Both the position numbers and the translations under genes were made by a program. Positions 45,688-57,500 of a stretch of 64,000 nt of DNA are shown here, in pieces (the first letter of the stretch is position 1; every line of letters begins with the position of its first letter). The notes under the pieces were generated by a model. The model was not told the DNA's origin. It was given only the letters and a program-made list of their open reading frames with translations, and ran no database searches. The stretch lies in contig NC_088306.1 in the NCBI RefSeq assembly GCF_032854445.1, forward strand, positions 27,005,764 to 27,069,763, given 5' to 3'. This stretch comes from Liolophura sinensis. Taxonomy: Eukaryota; Mollusca; Polyplacophora; Chitonida; Chitonidae.

Positions 45688-45900
45688 ATTAAATCATTTA
45701 AGAGGCGGCCAGCATTATGCTGTGGGGACGCTGGGCAGTGCCGGGGGAATCACAAGACCATTCCCAGGTTCCTGACAGACGTTCCCATGCACGGCCGGAA
45801 AGTTAGCCAGCATGAGCTGGAATCATAGCGAGCGCATTGGTGAGAAGCTGCCGTGTCATTGCGCTGTGCTGGCACGATAAGCACCTCAGCCCCTCAAGGA
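45688..45900 (-). repeat. SINE family 1 copy, diverged
   Basis: Plus-strand text shows 'ggcggccagcattatgctgt', 'cccaggttcctgacagacgt', 'agccagcatgagctggaat' and 'gcattggtgagaagctgc', the reverse complement of SINE family 1 body blocks. The tRNA-like head near 45870-45900 is degraded. Confidence 0.8.
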
Positions 45901-46274
45901 CTATACGGTGCTCCTGATATATTTCATCTGCCATTGGCCGTGTTTGAGGACAACCTATGCGTGATTTTATTTGGTCTTTACAATCCACCATTATATAATG
46001 AAACTACTGATTTATTAGGTCCATTTTTACCAGCCATTGGGTCTGTTGGACGAAGGCGCTATATATGTGCTCGTAGCTATAGGCGACATGTCCGATTTCA
46101 CGATGCTTGTCCATATGAACAGAAGTCACGGCTTCATGGGAACGCCGCCAGACATTTAAGTTAGCATCTCTTTCATAACGCATATATGCAAGGTTTGTAA
46201 GCACATGTACCACCCAAACCCGATTTCCACGCTTTCAACTTAGAAGATGGGTCTGTCGTGTTAAACATCTATTT

Positions 46275-46560
46275 CTGGGTGTGTATTTTTCTCCTCATAA
46301 ACAGTGCTGCTTAGCCTGGAAAGGTGGTCAAAAAATAGATATCCATTCTCACCCCCACATAAAAATACAGAAGTTAATTACAACACAAAAACAAATTACA
46401 TTCTGCATCATTAGGCAGGAGACTGATGAAACTATCGATACTTTCGAACGCCTCTCCGCCCATAGTAGCAAACTTGTGTATTTAGTTCAGCTTCAAAACA
46501 TCTTTTTGATCAACAAGTCGTCTTTTTTATCTCCAAGCTGATATTAAATTCAGTTCGCAG
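46275..46560 (+). pseudogene. Possible Gypsy gag remnant
   Basis: The frame 46281-46541 includes 'RQETDETIDTFERLSAHSSK', a pattern common in Gypsy capsid proteins, where a Q-E-x-x-E-(S/T)-(I/V)-D-x-(F/Y) segment precedes a helical region. No zinc knuckle or pol follows. The call rests on one motif. Confidence 0.45.
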
Positions 46561-46853
46561 TCAGCAGGTGACATCCATCTAGTCAATCCACTTAGACCGT
46601 ACAATGCTGCAACTCAACTCAGAGGCTGCTTTTACGTGTATGTCAAGCAGTAACACAAAAAACAAACTGTTAGAATTTTATTCGAGAGATGCACCATTTT
46701 TTCTTATCCTCATTGACAAATGACACTAAAATAAAATAAAACAAAATCTGGAAATTTGACCCTGTATCGATTTGGACATGCTTCACCAAAGTTTGACAAA
46801 CTCTCCACAGCGAGGTAGTCATCACTGTTTGTTTGCCACGGGCTGGTAATAAA

Positions 46854-46882
46854 TGTATGTACGTACGTATGTATGTATGTAT
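46854..46882. repeat. (ATGT/ACGT)n microsatellite
   Basis: A run of the tetranucleotides tatg and tacg, about seven copies. Confidence 0.85.
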
Positions 46883-46994
46883 ACTCTCGCTTTCACGTTG
46901 AACATGTACTTAATTTTTTGTGTAATATGACGGGGAGTCCATTTTGCCAACGTGCTCCCGCCATTGAAGCATCACTACAAAGTCTCGAGATATG

Positions 46995-47700
46995 ACTATG
47001 CATCGACACAGACATTCGAATACCAGCTGTCAACCAATAAAAACGTTCCTGGTCACAATATCACAATTATCACAATTACCAAAGAACTAAAGAGGTATAT
47101 AAAGTACAAAAATGTGATAGAATAATTCAAAGAGAAGCGGTCTACCGTATTCAATGATGTAGTAAAGAAGGAAGGCATGTTCACGGCGAATGAGTGAAAT
47201 CAGTATTCAAATCGTGTACCATGCTAGAATATCATTTGTCGATAATAAAATATGTATCTCAGTTGCGCTGTTATTGCAACTGTTCATATATCCAAAGTGG
47301 CCATCTAATTCAACACGGCCCTAGCCTCGTGTTAAGCGAAATTAGACACAATCATGAAGCAGAGCACCAGAGATTCTGAACACCCTGCCCTTACGAGACA
47401 ACTGTACTCATTGTAAACCTTAAGAAACTTGGAGAAAAGGCGGTTGATAAAATGACCTTCACACGCCAGTATTTCCAGTTAAAACTTCTGACGCTTATTG
47501 AAACCGTCACACAACACAAAGGATCTAACCAATGCTACAACGCGAGATTTGTACACGCCATATGCAGGATCCGGTATATTGCTGTTCAAGTAAGGATAAT
47601 TTACAATGTCAAAATTGAAACTATCCCTCTTGTTGCAAAACCTGTGAGAGAGGAAACCGCTTTAGTCTTTGTTCAAATATAGGTCCAGATAAGATGTACC
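46995..47700 (+). repeat. Dispersed repeat A, longest ungapped copy
   Basis: This carries the full visible block order of family A: 'cattcgaataccagctgtca', 'aaagaactaaagaggtat', 'agtattcaaatcgtgtacca', 'tatctcagttgcgctgttat', 'gaagcagagcaccagagatt', 'cttaagaaacttggagaaaa', 'atccggtatattgctgttca' and 'tacaatgtcaaaattgaaac'. It aligns with 59590-60280 across the assembly gap. No conserved frame is seen, so a non-autonomous element is likely. Confidence 0.85.
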
Positions 47701-47734
47701 ATCTGTACAGTTTGTGAGTTCCTTTAAATACAAC

Positions 47735-47805
47735 GAGGGTGGGTAAATCCAGTGAAGCTGACACCCCACCCACTCACATTATACTGACACCTGGTCACGG
47801 TATGA
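47735..47805 (-). repeat. SINE family 2 fragment
   Basis: 'gctgacaccccacccactca' and 'cattatactgacacctggtc' are the complement of the SINE family 2 central block. Confidence 0.6.
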
Positions 47806-48429
47806 CAAAGCTATCTTAGAATTAAGTTATAATTTTAATAATTAAATTTAGTATGTTCTTTTCCGTTGTTTTACCTGAAATTTTCTGTACAATAACTTAA
47901 CTAGAGTTTACTTTGTCCAACAATATTTTGACCTTGTCACATCAGAATTAACAATTTTAACGTCAAATGTAATTTTAACTTAAATCTATATGTAAGATGG
48001 CTTCATGATACTGGAAAGATAGTTGCTTCCTTGCTCTAACTTTCAGTGCTGAGCTACAAGCGACCCAGCTGCAATACAAGATTTTTAAAATCTTTGATGA
48101 GTGACAAATGAAGATTACCATTTGAACCAAGGAAGAGGAAAATGAAAAGTTTCCAGGCTTGACCACTTCATGATAAACAGACCATTCCATTACAATGGTC
48201 GCTTGATGTACGAGATCTTGCCGTCACATTACCTTACAGCACCCAAATATTCTTTCCTGGTATGTTCACAACAAACACCCAGACAAAGAAAACTTCAAGC
48301 GATGACGATGTCACAAGTGGCCTAAAAAAACTAACCCTCAAATCCGATACACATCATGGCTAATCTCACATTTATCGCTCGGCAACGACAGATTAGTAGA
48401 ACAAGGAAACAGGGCTAGTTGGCAGTATA

Positions 48430-48540
48430 ATATGACTGGATAGGGTGTCATATCTGGTGTCTTCGGCATGGTACTTCGGCGGTGGCGGCATGGACTTGCC
48501 CTGCTACAAGAGGACATATCTTCACACACCTAATGACTTC
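48430..48540 (+). repeat. SINE family 2, left half of an inverted pair
   Basis: 'atatgactggatagggtgtc' and 'ggtgtcttcggcatggtact' match, in opposite orientation, the sequence at about 48570-48640. With the next feature this forms a head-to-head inverted SINE pair. Confidence 0.75.
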
Positions 48541-48720
48541 GTCGTCATATGCCTGAGCAATACGACACGGAGGTACCATGCCAAAGGCACCGCACATGAC
48601 ACCACATCCACTCACATTAAAATGACATCGGGCCAGTCAGTCTTGTTTCCTTGTCCGGGTTTGATCCGAGGTCACCCGACTTCGAGGCGACTGCTGTAAC
48701 CAGTAGGCCACCAAAACAGT
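48541..48720 (-). repeat. SINE family 2, right half of an inverted pair, with tRNA-like head
   Basis: On the minus strand it starts 'ggtggcctactggttacagc' (A-box region) and has 'cctcggatcaaacccggac' (B-box region). It continues into 'gtgagtggatgtggtgtcat' and 'tttggcatggtacctccg'. This is a typical tRNA-derived SINE layout. Confidence 0.8.
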
Positions 48721-49589
48721 TAGAAATAACTGGAATTGCTTAATGTTTACAGTGGTGTTGACATATACTAAATGTTTATCCCAGACAGAACGGATTTTTC
48801 TTAAACAAGACAAAAAATGCAATGTCGGGGTGGCGGTGGTATAAATTCCTCCCCTCAGCAACCAAGTTCTGTGGACGCAACTGCCATTCACGGGCAATAT
48901 ATACCAGTAGATAAAGGAAGTTATTTTGGACAAATTCCATTGGTAGTATGATGCACGTCACCTATTATGCAGACTTCTATTGTACTTGTATACCATTACC
49001 TTTATCCACCTCTTGTATGTCAATGTTTTAGGTGCAAATTTATCCCGGACAACTTGTCCCTGGACTATATTCTGCCCCTATAAGGCCGCACGTAAGCCAT
49101 TAATGTATTACATGGGAAGAAACCATCATTTGAACAACGCCAGACTTGTCTGCATGAGCAACTCGCCCGTGTCTTCTGATCTTGTACTGGTGCGTGGAAC
49201 TATGTTTGTGAATGTGATGTAGGATCAATTCTGTCTGGTTGCTGTGACACGCCAGGTGCGGCTTGAACTTTGATGACTGTTCCACACTCATCGTTGACAA
49301 CGCTTGTGTGCAAAGTCTAATTGCCCACAAGTGACCAGCTGTCTTCCATCTCGTTAGGTGGAAAAGCTCATTAGTTAATGATTAATGATTCAGGCCGGGC
49401 GATAGAGTTTCCTCCACCAATAAAATTAATCCTGATCTGTGGAATGGTCCTCCGAAGTCTGAAGAGAAACCCAAATCAGAGTTCAAGCTGTCAACCAGTA
49501 ACACAGTAACCAACACATAATTCCCAAAGACCAACTTCAAGGTCTAAAATCATGTTGTAATTTGATAAAACATTTACGGTACAGAATAG
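48721..49589. other. Gene-free stretch
   Basis: Only short unassigned frames. No repeat family was recognised. Confidence 0.45.
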
Positions 49590-49760
49590 AGTAAAATCAG
49601 AGCAGTGACGACAGTATTGATGCTTGGCAAATAGTCACACGTGTTACCGGTGAAATCAAGCAACTTGTTAATTTATCTCACTTACGGTTTTAATCTAACT
49701 GTTAATGCATATGCTAAAACGTAGCAACGTATAACGTCCCCTATCACCATCTTTAACACT
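49590..49760 (-). repeat. Dispersed repeat B copy (partial)
   Basis: 'atcagagcagtgacgacagt', 'caaatagtcacacgtgttac' and 'aactgttaatgcatatgc' follow family B in reverse orientation. It lies close to another B copy at 49855. Confidence 0.7.
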
Positions 49761-49854
49761 ACGCTACGATTATAACATCAGCGTATATGGATAAACGTTC
49801 TTTGTACGCCAACTGGCGTATAGGCCACATTTTATAGCTCGGCGCATTTTTTTT

Positions 49855-50160
49855 AAATCTAGTTAAAGAGGAACAGCATAGAGAGTAAAAACCAGAGCAG
49901 TGACGACAGTGTGATAGCTGGCTGCAAATGGTCACACCTAACCGGTGAAATACAGCCTCCTGTCAATTTACCTCAGTTAGAGATCTATTATAACTGTTCA
50001 TGTAGATGCAAAACTAATAGAAGTTGACACGCCCTCTAGCAATATGGCTTAAGCAGAATTAGGTAAAATAAATGCAGTGATGTTAACTGCAATGTATTAC
50101 ACGTCACTGGTCTGAAATTACTCAAAATACTGTGTTGTTCCCACATTTAACATAGGCCCG
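49855..50160 (-). repeat. Dispersed repeat B, long copy
   Basis: 'accagagcagtgacgacagt', 'gtgatagctggctgcaaatg', 'aaccggtgaaatacagcctc', 'ctgttcatgtagatgcaaaa', 'gttaactgcaatgtatta' and 'cccacatttaacatagg'. The same block order is seen at 26245 and 61255. Confidence 0.8.
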
Positions 50161-51448
50161 CTACAATCATATTAAAACAATACAAAGGGAACGTCGCAGG
50201 TAATTTCCTGGGTCACCCTATATCAGCGGGTTATCAAGTAAACTGTGACGAAAGAGGCCGCTCATATTATCAGTATAATTCAGTGTTGTCAAGTATTCAT
50301 TAATAGCTGGTAGGTTTGCCTAAAGTTTTGGAAAGTTTCAATGAAAGCGTTTCAGGGTAAAACATTCACTTCAGCCAAGTAACTTGGCAACCACCGTCTG
50401 TTATGAAAACCAGTTTGGACGCATTGGGTTGAAAAAGAAATGGGTGTGACGTATATTGCTGGACATAGAATAACAACGACCACTGTTGAGAAAAAGAATA
50501 TTGTTGTTTTTTTGCAGCTAGTTAAACAACAACTGAGCACTGGCCAGAGTTGTGCAGGAAAATTATTATAGTTTTCGTCCGAAATCACCAATGACCAGTC
50601 ACTGCAAACAAAGGCTATTTAATTCCTCAAATTCAGAACAGAAATGGAAATAACTGGTCTCGGGATGTTATATTAGGAACACTGTGGATCTTGTGATGGA
50701 AACAAAGCTAAAATTGCGAAACGTCCACAAAAGTCACTTACTCAAATATCTCCTAAGGGAGAAAATATCCAACTGGGGGAATTAAAAAATGGTGCGTATG
50801 AAGAACAAATAAGACAAAAGTCGGCTGTGGGTATCAGTCCATTTCTTAAATAGACTCGATGGACGTCAGAAATCCTTTTTCAGAGCTATCTTGGACAAAT
50901 TCCTTACAGCAGATAACGTAAGCAGGACAAATAGATCATCAGTGTAAAGTTATAGCTGGATCTAAGCCAAAGAACGGTCTATGCACGTTAAGAAAACAAG
51001 CATAACTTTGATATAAATTGGACACGCAACATTCATTCGCCCACTATAGTGGAACTTTCAGGCCAATAGTTTTTAATACCACGTTCATCACAAAACACTA
51101 AAGAAGTAACAAAATATAAAGAAATTACAGCAAATTCCTAGTGGGTAGAAAAGCAGCCTACAGTTTTCAAGAATATCTGAAAGACGCTAGAAATATTTCG
51201 TGACTATAAATTTAACCACTTATGTTCTAAATGAAAATTATGTTTCTGAGTTTGCACTTTTTAGTGCTGCTGTGTAAATATTAAATGCCGCAATTAATAT
51301 GAACTCATACACACAGACAAAACTCTGGGTTAAGCGGAACTACATGACACAATCCTTAAGCCGAGCGTCAAATATTCTGGTCAGAAACAAAACTACACTT
51401 ACTGTACAGTTTCATACAAGTACAGTAAATATAAGCGTCAAGTCCGAC
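50161..51448. other. Gene-free stretch
   Basis: No gene or confident repeat was recognised. It contains short T-rich and A-rich runs. Confidence 0.45.
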
Positions 51449-52045
51449 ATTCATATACCATTCGTGGTCGGTAAAGGGCGTTCGAAGTCGATAATCGCAA
51501 GATCCATTTCCACAACAACGTTTAACACTAACTCCCGAAGACAAAGGTATGTAAGAAATTATACAAATAAGAAATAAAGCCTGTAACACACAAGAGAAAA
51601 GCGGTCATCAGTTTTCAATGATGCCGGGCAGACAATGAATATTCCAGGCATGAATTCCATATCAAAGTTCAAATTCGTAGTCCGTGAATGAGTTCCATGT
51701 CAAATAACAGCTAAACAAGTATCTCAGTCGCGCTTTCATTGCAACTGTTCATAAAGGCATCATGCTGATGTAATTAGCATGGCTGCCTTTACGGCCCCTA
51801 GCCCCAGGTTAAGCGGTATTAGGTACAGTTTGAAAATGATGAGGGTTACACACCCGATAACCTGGCGTTTGACCTGATAACCCAGACACACTAGATTTTG
51901 TATTTATTGGTCCAAATGCAAAGAGAAGTCAACAAATTTTCAGTGAAAGACGAAAGAGACATTTTAGGGGATTGAGTGAAATCAGTATCCAGATCGTGTA
52001 CCATGCTAAAATATAAGTTGTCAATAATTATAATTCTCTTGTAAG
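51449..52045 (+). repeat. Dispersed repeat A copies, interrupted
   Basis: Blocks 'attcatataccattcgtggt', 'cagttttcaatgatgccg' and 'aagtatctcagtcgcgctt' run to about 51850. A second partial set of blocks at 51915-52030 ('atcagtatccagatcgtgta', 'aaaatataagttgtcaataa') belongs to the same family. Confidence 0.75.
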
Positions 52046-52057
52046 TAAGATGGACAG
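52046..52057. repeat. Target-site duplication of the SINE, left copy
   Basis: The 12-base sequence taagatggacag is repeated exactly at 52302-52313 on the other side of the SINE. Confidence 0.9.
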
Positions 52058-52301
52058 GGGGCCTCCGTGGCTCAGTTGGTTAGCGCGCTGCCGTAGTGTA
52101 ATAACCCAGGAGTCTTTCACCAATGCTGTCTCTTTGAGGTCAAGTACAGGTCATGCTGGCTTCCTCTCCGGCCGTACGTGGGAAGGTCTGCCAGCAACCC
52201 TGCCAGTTTCCCCCGGGCTGTGCCCGGTTTCCACCCACCATAATACTGGCCGCCGTTCAGTACGGCGTAAAACACCAATTAAATAAATAAATATAAATAT
52301 A
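52058..52301 (+). mobile_element. SINE family 1, complete copy with 12-bp target duplication
   Basis: The tRNA-like head 'gcctccgtggctcagttggt' and 'tagcgcgctgcc' gives an A box, and 'tgaggtcaagtacaggtcat' lies where a B box is expected. The body has 'ctctccggccgtacgtggga' and 'ccacccaccataatactggc', and the 3' end 'gtacggcgtaaaacaccaat' is followed by an AAAT-rich tail. The perfect 12-bp duplication around it shows integration by LINE-type target-primed reverse transcription and a young age. It sits within family A sequence. It is non-coding; the frame over it is accidental. Confidence 0.93.
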
Positions 52302-52313
52302 TAAGATGGACAG

Positions 52314-52460
52314 AGCGTTGAGAATCTCTGGTGCTCTGCTTCATGACCATGTCTAACTCTGCCTATCCTGGGACCAGGGCCTGTATATTCATCGTGTTGA
52401 AATAGCTCGCCACATTGGGTACATGAACAGTTCCAGTCAAAACGCAGGATATGCTATTCC
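52314..52460 (-). repeat. Dispersed repeat A fragment in reverse orientation
   Basis: Plus-strand 'gagaatctctggtgctctgc' and 'ttcatgaccatgtctaac' are the complement of the family A block at 47345-47380, and 'acatgaacagttccagtcaa' of the block near 47275. Together with 51915-52045 it forms inverted A halves around the SINE. Confidence 0.65.
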
Positions 52461-53599
52461 TAAAGAGAATGTTGGGTAGGATAAAATTTTCGCGGCCCAT
52501 CACCTTTCCCGAAGTTGAAAAAAAGGAACAAACACGTCAGACGTTGATTTGAGTTGTCCGATTTTAAAGTTTAAACGGCTGGATTACTATTGAACGATGG
52601 TTTATTAATGGCTTTGACATACTACATTTCGGTCGTTTTAGGGAATTGGTGAATAGCAAAAAATAAGGAAAGGTTTGAGCCGGTTTTTTAAGTGAAATTG
52701 GAAGTCTATACGACCGAAGCTGCGCGTTATGGTAAGAAGGTCCAGCTTAGCCTTAGGCTAGTATATTCTTGCATTAAGGCCACAGTTGCAACACAGTACA
52801 ACATTCACTGGTGATGTCATAAGGTAAGGTACATGATCGAAAAACTTGAAGCGAAATGAAAAGATGACGGATTCGCGGTTTTAAATCCACAAAAAATTAT
52901 TGTTGCCGTCTTAGCCTTAAATTATATATATGAAAGCGAAAGAGTAGCGTGCTGTTGACCTGAGTGGCGGCCATTTCGCCGGTTACTCGAAATGGGCGTA
53001 AAACGGGCAGCCACGCGCCACAGCGAAGCGTGTGCTTATTAAATGATGTTCGTCATTTTCCGCCGATGATCAATAGCTGCTCTCCGTCACATGATACTTG
53101 CCCTCGTCAAAAAATTTAAGGAAACCAGTGTCCCTGACAAACAGGACATTTTCATTGGGTTCTTTCCCCTTTTCTACAAACAGGACAAAACTCCGTATTC
53201 ATTCCCAGTGGACAGAACAAAAAAAAAAACTTCCATCACGGCCTGTCAAAAAATGCAAGCTTAATCCAAGAGTCTGGAATCTTCGATTGCAAGGCTTTGA
53301 ATATGTGTAAAAATTACGTGTAAAATAGTCGCAAATTTACATTGGTCCAATTTTGAATTTAAGAAACTTTGGGTCTGTTTATTAGGCCAGGTTATCAATA
53401 TTTCAGGTATTCTCCTTTAATGCAACAAGGGGGCCCCACTGGGTTACGGTACCCTGACACCGGATACTTTCTTCTCCCTTAGTTCCGAGTATGGCGATAT
53501 AAGGTTTTAGATTAGACTGGATTTGTATGTGGATACGCTACGAAAGCGGTCCAAACCATGGCAGTGAGTTTAGTATATACAAATCGACACATTATAAGA
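52461..53599. other. Gene-free stretch
   Basis: Nothing supported. The 70-codon frame at 53098 is basic and low in complexity and matches no family I know. Confidence 0.45.
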
Positions 53600-53890
53600 A
53601 CAGCTGTTGCCTCGAAGTCTTTCGGTTGAACCAAGCTGTCACATGGATAACCTTCCTTATTCGCCCAAAGCGCCATCTCAGCTAACCCCTACATCATCAC
53701 CACTCATCCCTGATCAATATACGTCTACCATCTATTACGTAACAGCATGTCTGCCTCTACGTTACCGGTGGCCGCCGGATAATTTTAAATCTGCGTTATT
53801 AATAGTTTCTTTCGCATATACTTCTCCGAAGTGCAATTATGCTTTACCCATACATCAGGAGGTAATTGCTTTTTCATCCTAAACCTTTCC
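53600..53890 (+). repeat. Dispersed repeat, partner of 60690-60910
   Basis: 'tctattacgtaacagcatgt' with 'ctgcctctacgtt', and 'aggaggtaattgctttttca', have diverged matches at 60785-60905 ('caattacgtaacaagctgtc', 'tgaggtgatttaccttgtat'). This may be the far 3' part of family A, since that copy follows family A at 59590-60280. Confidence 0.45.
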
Positions 53891-55559
53891 GCTCTTGAGT
53901 GTTTTTCTTGCCTAATCATGTATCAGTGGTTCTCCTAAACCATGACGGTTAGCATAAGCAGCTTTGGCCAAAGATAACAACAGACACAAGGGGCAATCCA
54001 TTCTGGCAACTGACTGGAGCCAGAGATTTTATCCATCCCATTTTTATGGTACATGTATGTGGACTGTGACGTGTAATTCTTCTGAATACTTACCAGAATC
54101 ACTTGTTGAATCGCATCAGTGAGTAGTTTCAAATGTGTAAGTCTATTTCAAGTGGTGCGGCTACGAGAGTTACAATGCGCAACGTGTTCTAATGTATCGT
54201 AGCCGCTTAAGCATATTTTGCCTTGATTTGTTCAAATGAATGCAACTCCTGCAGTTGTACATGTATGTTGAATTCAACTACCCAGTGCAAAGTTTATCCT
54301 TTACAGTTACCGGTAAGGAGTGGCTTTCGGCAAGGTAACAGACTATAATACAACTCGTCTGCGGGGACAGGTCCCGAAATGTCGTATGATACATTCGATC
54401 ATGTTTCGCATTACACATCACTCGTGGTTTTGCTACTCGAAGCAAGATTTACGCATGTACAACTAACCTGTGAATAGGTTTTTAAAAATTAGGCATAGTG
54501 ATTTACATGTATTTATCAACTTGTTTTTTTTTTCTGAGTTTAACGCGATTTGCATTTTACTTTAAAATATTTCATTTTATCCACTGCAAACATTCTAAAA
54601 GGTGTAACATAGATAAATATATATAACATGAACGTTACACTGCTGAAAGGCAGGTGATATCCAACGACCTTTACGTAACACCACACAGATGGCCCTTTGA
54701 GTCCACGCCAGTCCACGGTTTGTTAGCAATAGGTCCCCAGTAACAGTGAAGAATGGGCATTACTGGGGGTGTCTGCATCCTTCGATATCGGCATTTGAAC
54801 ATTTCTATATATACCATTCATGAAAACAGGATATAATTAAAGACGTCCACCAAAGCGAGTAAACCAGAGCAGCGAATTACCCGCCCCTGGAACTGTAAAT
54901 CTTTTATTATATAACGCATGTAGCTAAACCCGCTTGTTTGATAAACCCAGGTTTTAGATTACAATCCTCCCACGATTAACGTGGTTAGCTTATGGGTGTA
55001 ATGTCGATCAAGACCTCCGCCTGAAGTCCATTTCGATGATTTTGAGGAAAAAGTTTTTAATTTCATTTGTGCTTTGGGAACAAAGTGCTCTTTCCACCTT
55101 TCCATGTATAATATATGCCACTGAACATGTCGTAATTAACTTCCACATCGCCAAAGCAAACTGAGGGATTCTATTGGGGCTTCGACTTCGGTAGTCGCCC
55201 TAGGCTACATGGCCATCTGTTCTGGCGAAAAACTACCAATTTAATCTAATTCTCCAGAACTTTCACCAAAATTTCATTTCTGTTGACAAATCTTATGGGA
55301 GTTTGAACTGTGCAAAATGTTTCCTGGTGACAAAAAATGGAATGGATAAACATCCCTGCTTTTATCCAGAAAAAAGAAAAGTTTAAAGGAGAGAGAATCC
55401 AAAGCAGCTAGTAAATGGTAACATATCAGCCATGAAAGACAGCCACATTTACATGAAATGAATGTCTTTCGTGCTGAAATAGAACTAAGAACGCGGACGC
55501 CAATTCAAGCTTACAGCGGAAATTATCCGTCTAATCCCATCATCGGAATCTATGCCTCG
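53891..55559. other. Gene-free stretch
   Basis: No gene, RNA or repeat family was recognised. Confidence 0.45.
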
Positions 55560-55920
55560 AAAGACATTTGTACATGTACATCGTACATTCAGTAATCGCA
55601 TCGCCAATTCACAAAACGCAGTTTAACACAAACCAACGAAGAAATTATATAAATACAGCATTATGACGGAATAATGCATAGAGAAGCAGACAACAGTTTC
55701 CATTGATGTTGGAAAGACGCAACGTACGTTCTAGGTAACTGAGTGAAATCTGTATTCTTATCGTGTACCACGTCAGTATACAACTTGTCGATATAATAAA
55801 ATATGTATTTCAGTTGCCCGTAATTGCAACAGTCAACATATCCAACATAATTCTCTAATTCAACCTGACGTATGGACAGCCCCTACCCCCGGATGAAGCG
55901 GAATGGAAACCTGTCAAATG
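55560..55920 (+). repeat. Dispersed repeat A copy
   Basis: 'agacatttgtacatgtacat', 'caaaacgcagtttaacac', 'gagaagcagacaacagtttc', 'gttggaaagacgcaacgta', 'agttgcccgtaattgcaac' and 'cctacccccggatgaagcgg', in family A order. Confidence 0.8.
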
Positions 55921-57053
55921 CGCCGACAGCAGGACTTTGGCGACATTGTATTGACATTAAATGTTCCCGGCTCATCATTATGACGTTACAATGGAGACAG
56001 AGCAGCCTTACAGTAGAATGCCAATAAGCATATACTTCTAACACACCCGCCAAATGCGTTCTTCACAGAGAATAGACTCCGACTGCAGACATCGGGCCAG
56101 ATATGCAGTGAATTTTTGAACGCGACCCAACACTGTTGTCGAAGACTAACGTCATAGCGTTCAGCAGGGTTGGCCCAACCGCAGGGAGGAGAGGTTAGTA
56201 CTGCATACTGTTTATGAGTAGGAAAAGAAACTGTATGACGTCATCAATATAAAGTCGTGAAATCTATATGTAAGTCAACATGTTTAACTTGAAGACGGAT
56301 CACTTACACTTCCGGACAGATCTATGTACACAAAGCAACTACGAAGTATAAACAACGAAAAGCAGCAGCAAAATTCTACGTACACATTTATTTATTTTAA
56401 TTTTCCATCGAAATTTTGACGATCATATCCAGTCAAATAAATCCAGTCTTTATCATGTTATCCGGCAAATAAAAGTCTTTTCCAGTACCCACATAAAAAC
56501 GTTACCTCCTTTTCCGATTGTATGGTACTCTCGGTGCGTGAATATCTTGTAATAAGCACAAGCAAGTGTCGAAAATATCCAAGTCTGCAGGCTTTTATCA
56601 CGGGCTTTATGTTGTCAGTCACTGCACAAAGCAGTTGAGCTACCGCTGACGGTACCTGTAAACAGTTTATCGAGTGCATTCACTACTTCTGACTGCCTTA
56701 GCTTCTGGCGTAGCGCTTGTCACTTTGCTAGGTAAATGCCCCGTTCATGATTGCCGTCAATCTCTCCTTAGTTTTACTTTCACATCTCAACACTCCGAAC
56801 TGAAATCTTCGCGCGCAGACTTACTTTGGGAATGTCTGAAATTCACCCAACAAACAGCGTGGAACTGCGGTATTCTCAATGGTTCCCGACATATTGACTC
56901 TGTAGTTCTGTAAAGTGGACTCTTCCATGGAGCGATCGACGCAAAAGAAGTGTAGTTAAAATTAAGGGGTGAATGGGGATCAGTTTAAAATTCAAAAGGG
57001 AGTAACAACTGAAACTTAGTGTGAAATACATGTGAACGGGTGATAAGATAACA
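55921..57053. other. Gene-free stretch
   Basis: No supported gene. A 79-codon frame at 56674-56913 starts with a hydrophobic leader, but overlaps an equally long opposite frame and has no recognisable family. Confidence 0.45.
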
Positions 57054-57207
57054 GAGAAATAATGGCTTCATTCACTAGTGTGATAACTGCATTAAAAAAG
57101 GAAAATGAAAAGTGTCCATTCTTGCTGCCGAGTCCTTTAAAATGTACATTTCCTTTTTATTGCAGTTAACACAGCGTATACGTAGTGAATGAAGCCATTT
57201 ATTTCTC
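57054..57207. repeat. MITE-like hairpin, ~154 bp, with ~60-bp inverted arms
   Basis: The left arm begins 'gagaaataatggcttcattc' and the right arm is the complement of 'gagaaataaatggcttcatt'. Both continue with 'cacta' and then 'taactgca(t/a)taaaaa' followed by 'ggaaa'. About 30 bases of loop separate them. The structure suits a miniature inverted-repeat element or a long foldback. No clear target duplication is visible. Confidence 0.85.
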
Positions 57208-57369
57208 AAATATATTACTAAATGTTATGTCATGTGTTACGACCCAAACTGTTTGTATTATAAAAAGATGGCTTGTTCGAAATACGACAGTTTAGCCGCA
57301 CAAAAAAGTAACCAAAACCAGCAGATTTTATTTTTCATCAATTTATTAGCTTAAACAAGAAAAAGTAAC

Positions 57370-57500
57370 AAGACTTATACAAATACTAAAGCACTTAAGT
57401 TTAACAGGAAAGGATAGCAGTAACTATACAAATACTAAAGTACTTAAGTTTAACAAGAAAGGATAGCAGTATCTATACAAATACTAAAGTACTTACATGT
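57370..57500. repeat. 49-bp tandem repeat, ~2.7 copies
   Basis: 'tatacaaatactaaag' recurs at 57376, 57425 and 57474, a spacing of exactly 49, with 'aggatagcag' between. Confidence 0.92.

Noticed and set aside
45853-46164. 103-codon plus frame as a possible gene
   Set aside because: Its start lies in a SINE family 1 copy and the rest matches no known family.
52058-52135. tRNA gene on the plus strand
   Set aside because: It is the tRNA-derived head of a SINE bounded by target duplications, with a poor B box.
56674-56913. 79-codon frame with a hydrophobic start, possible secreted peptide
   Set aside because: There is no recognisable domain or splice context, and the opposite strand of the adjacent region is equally open.
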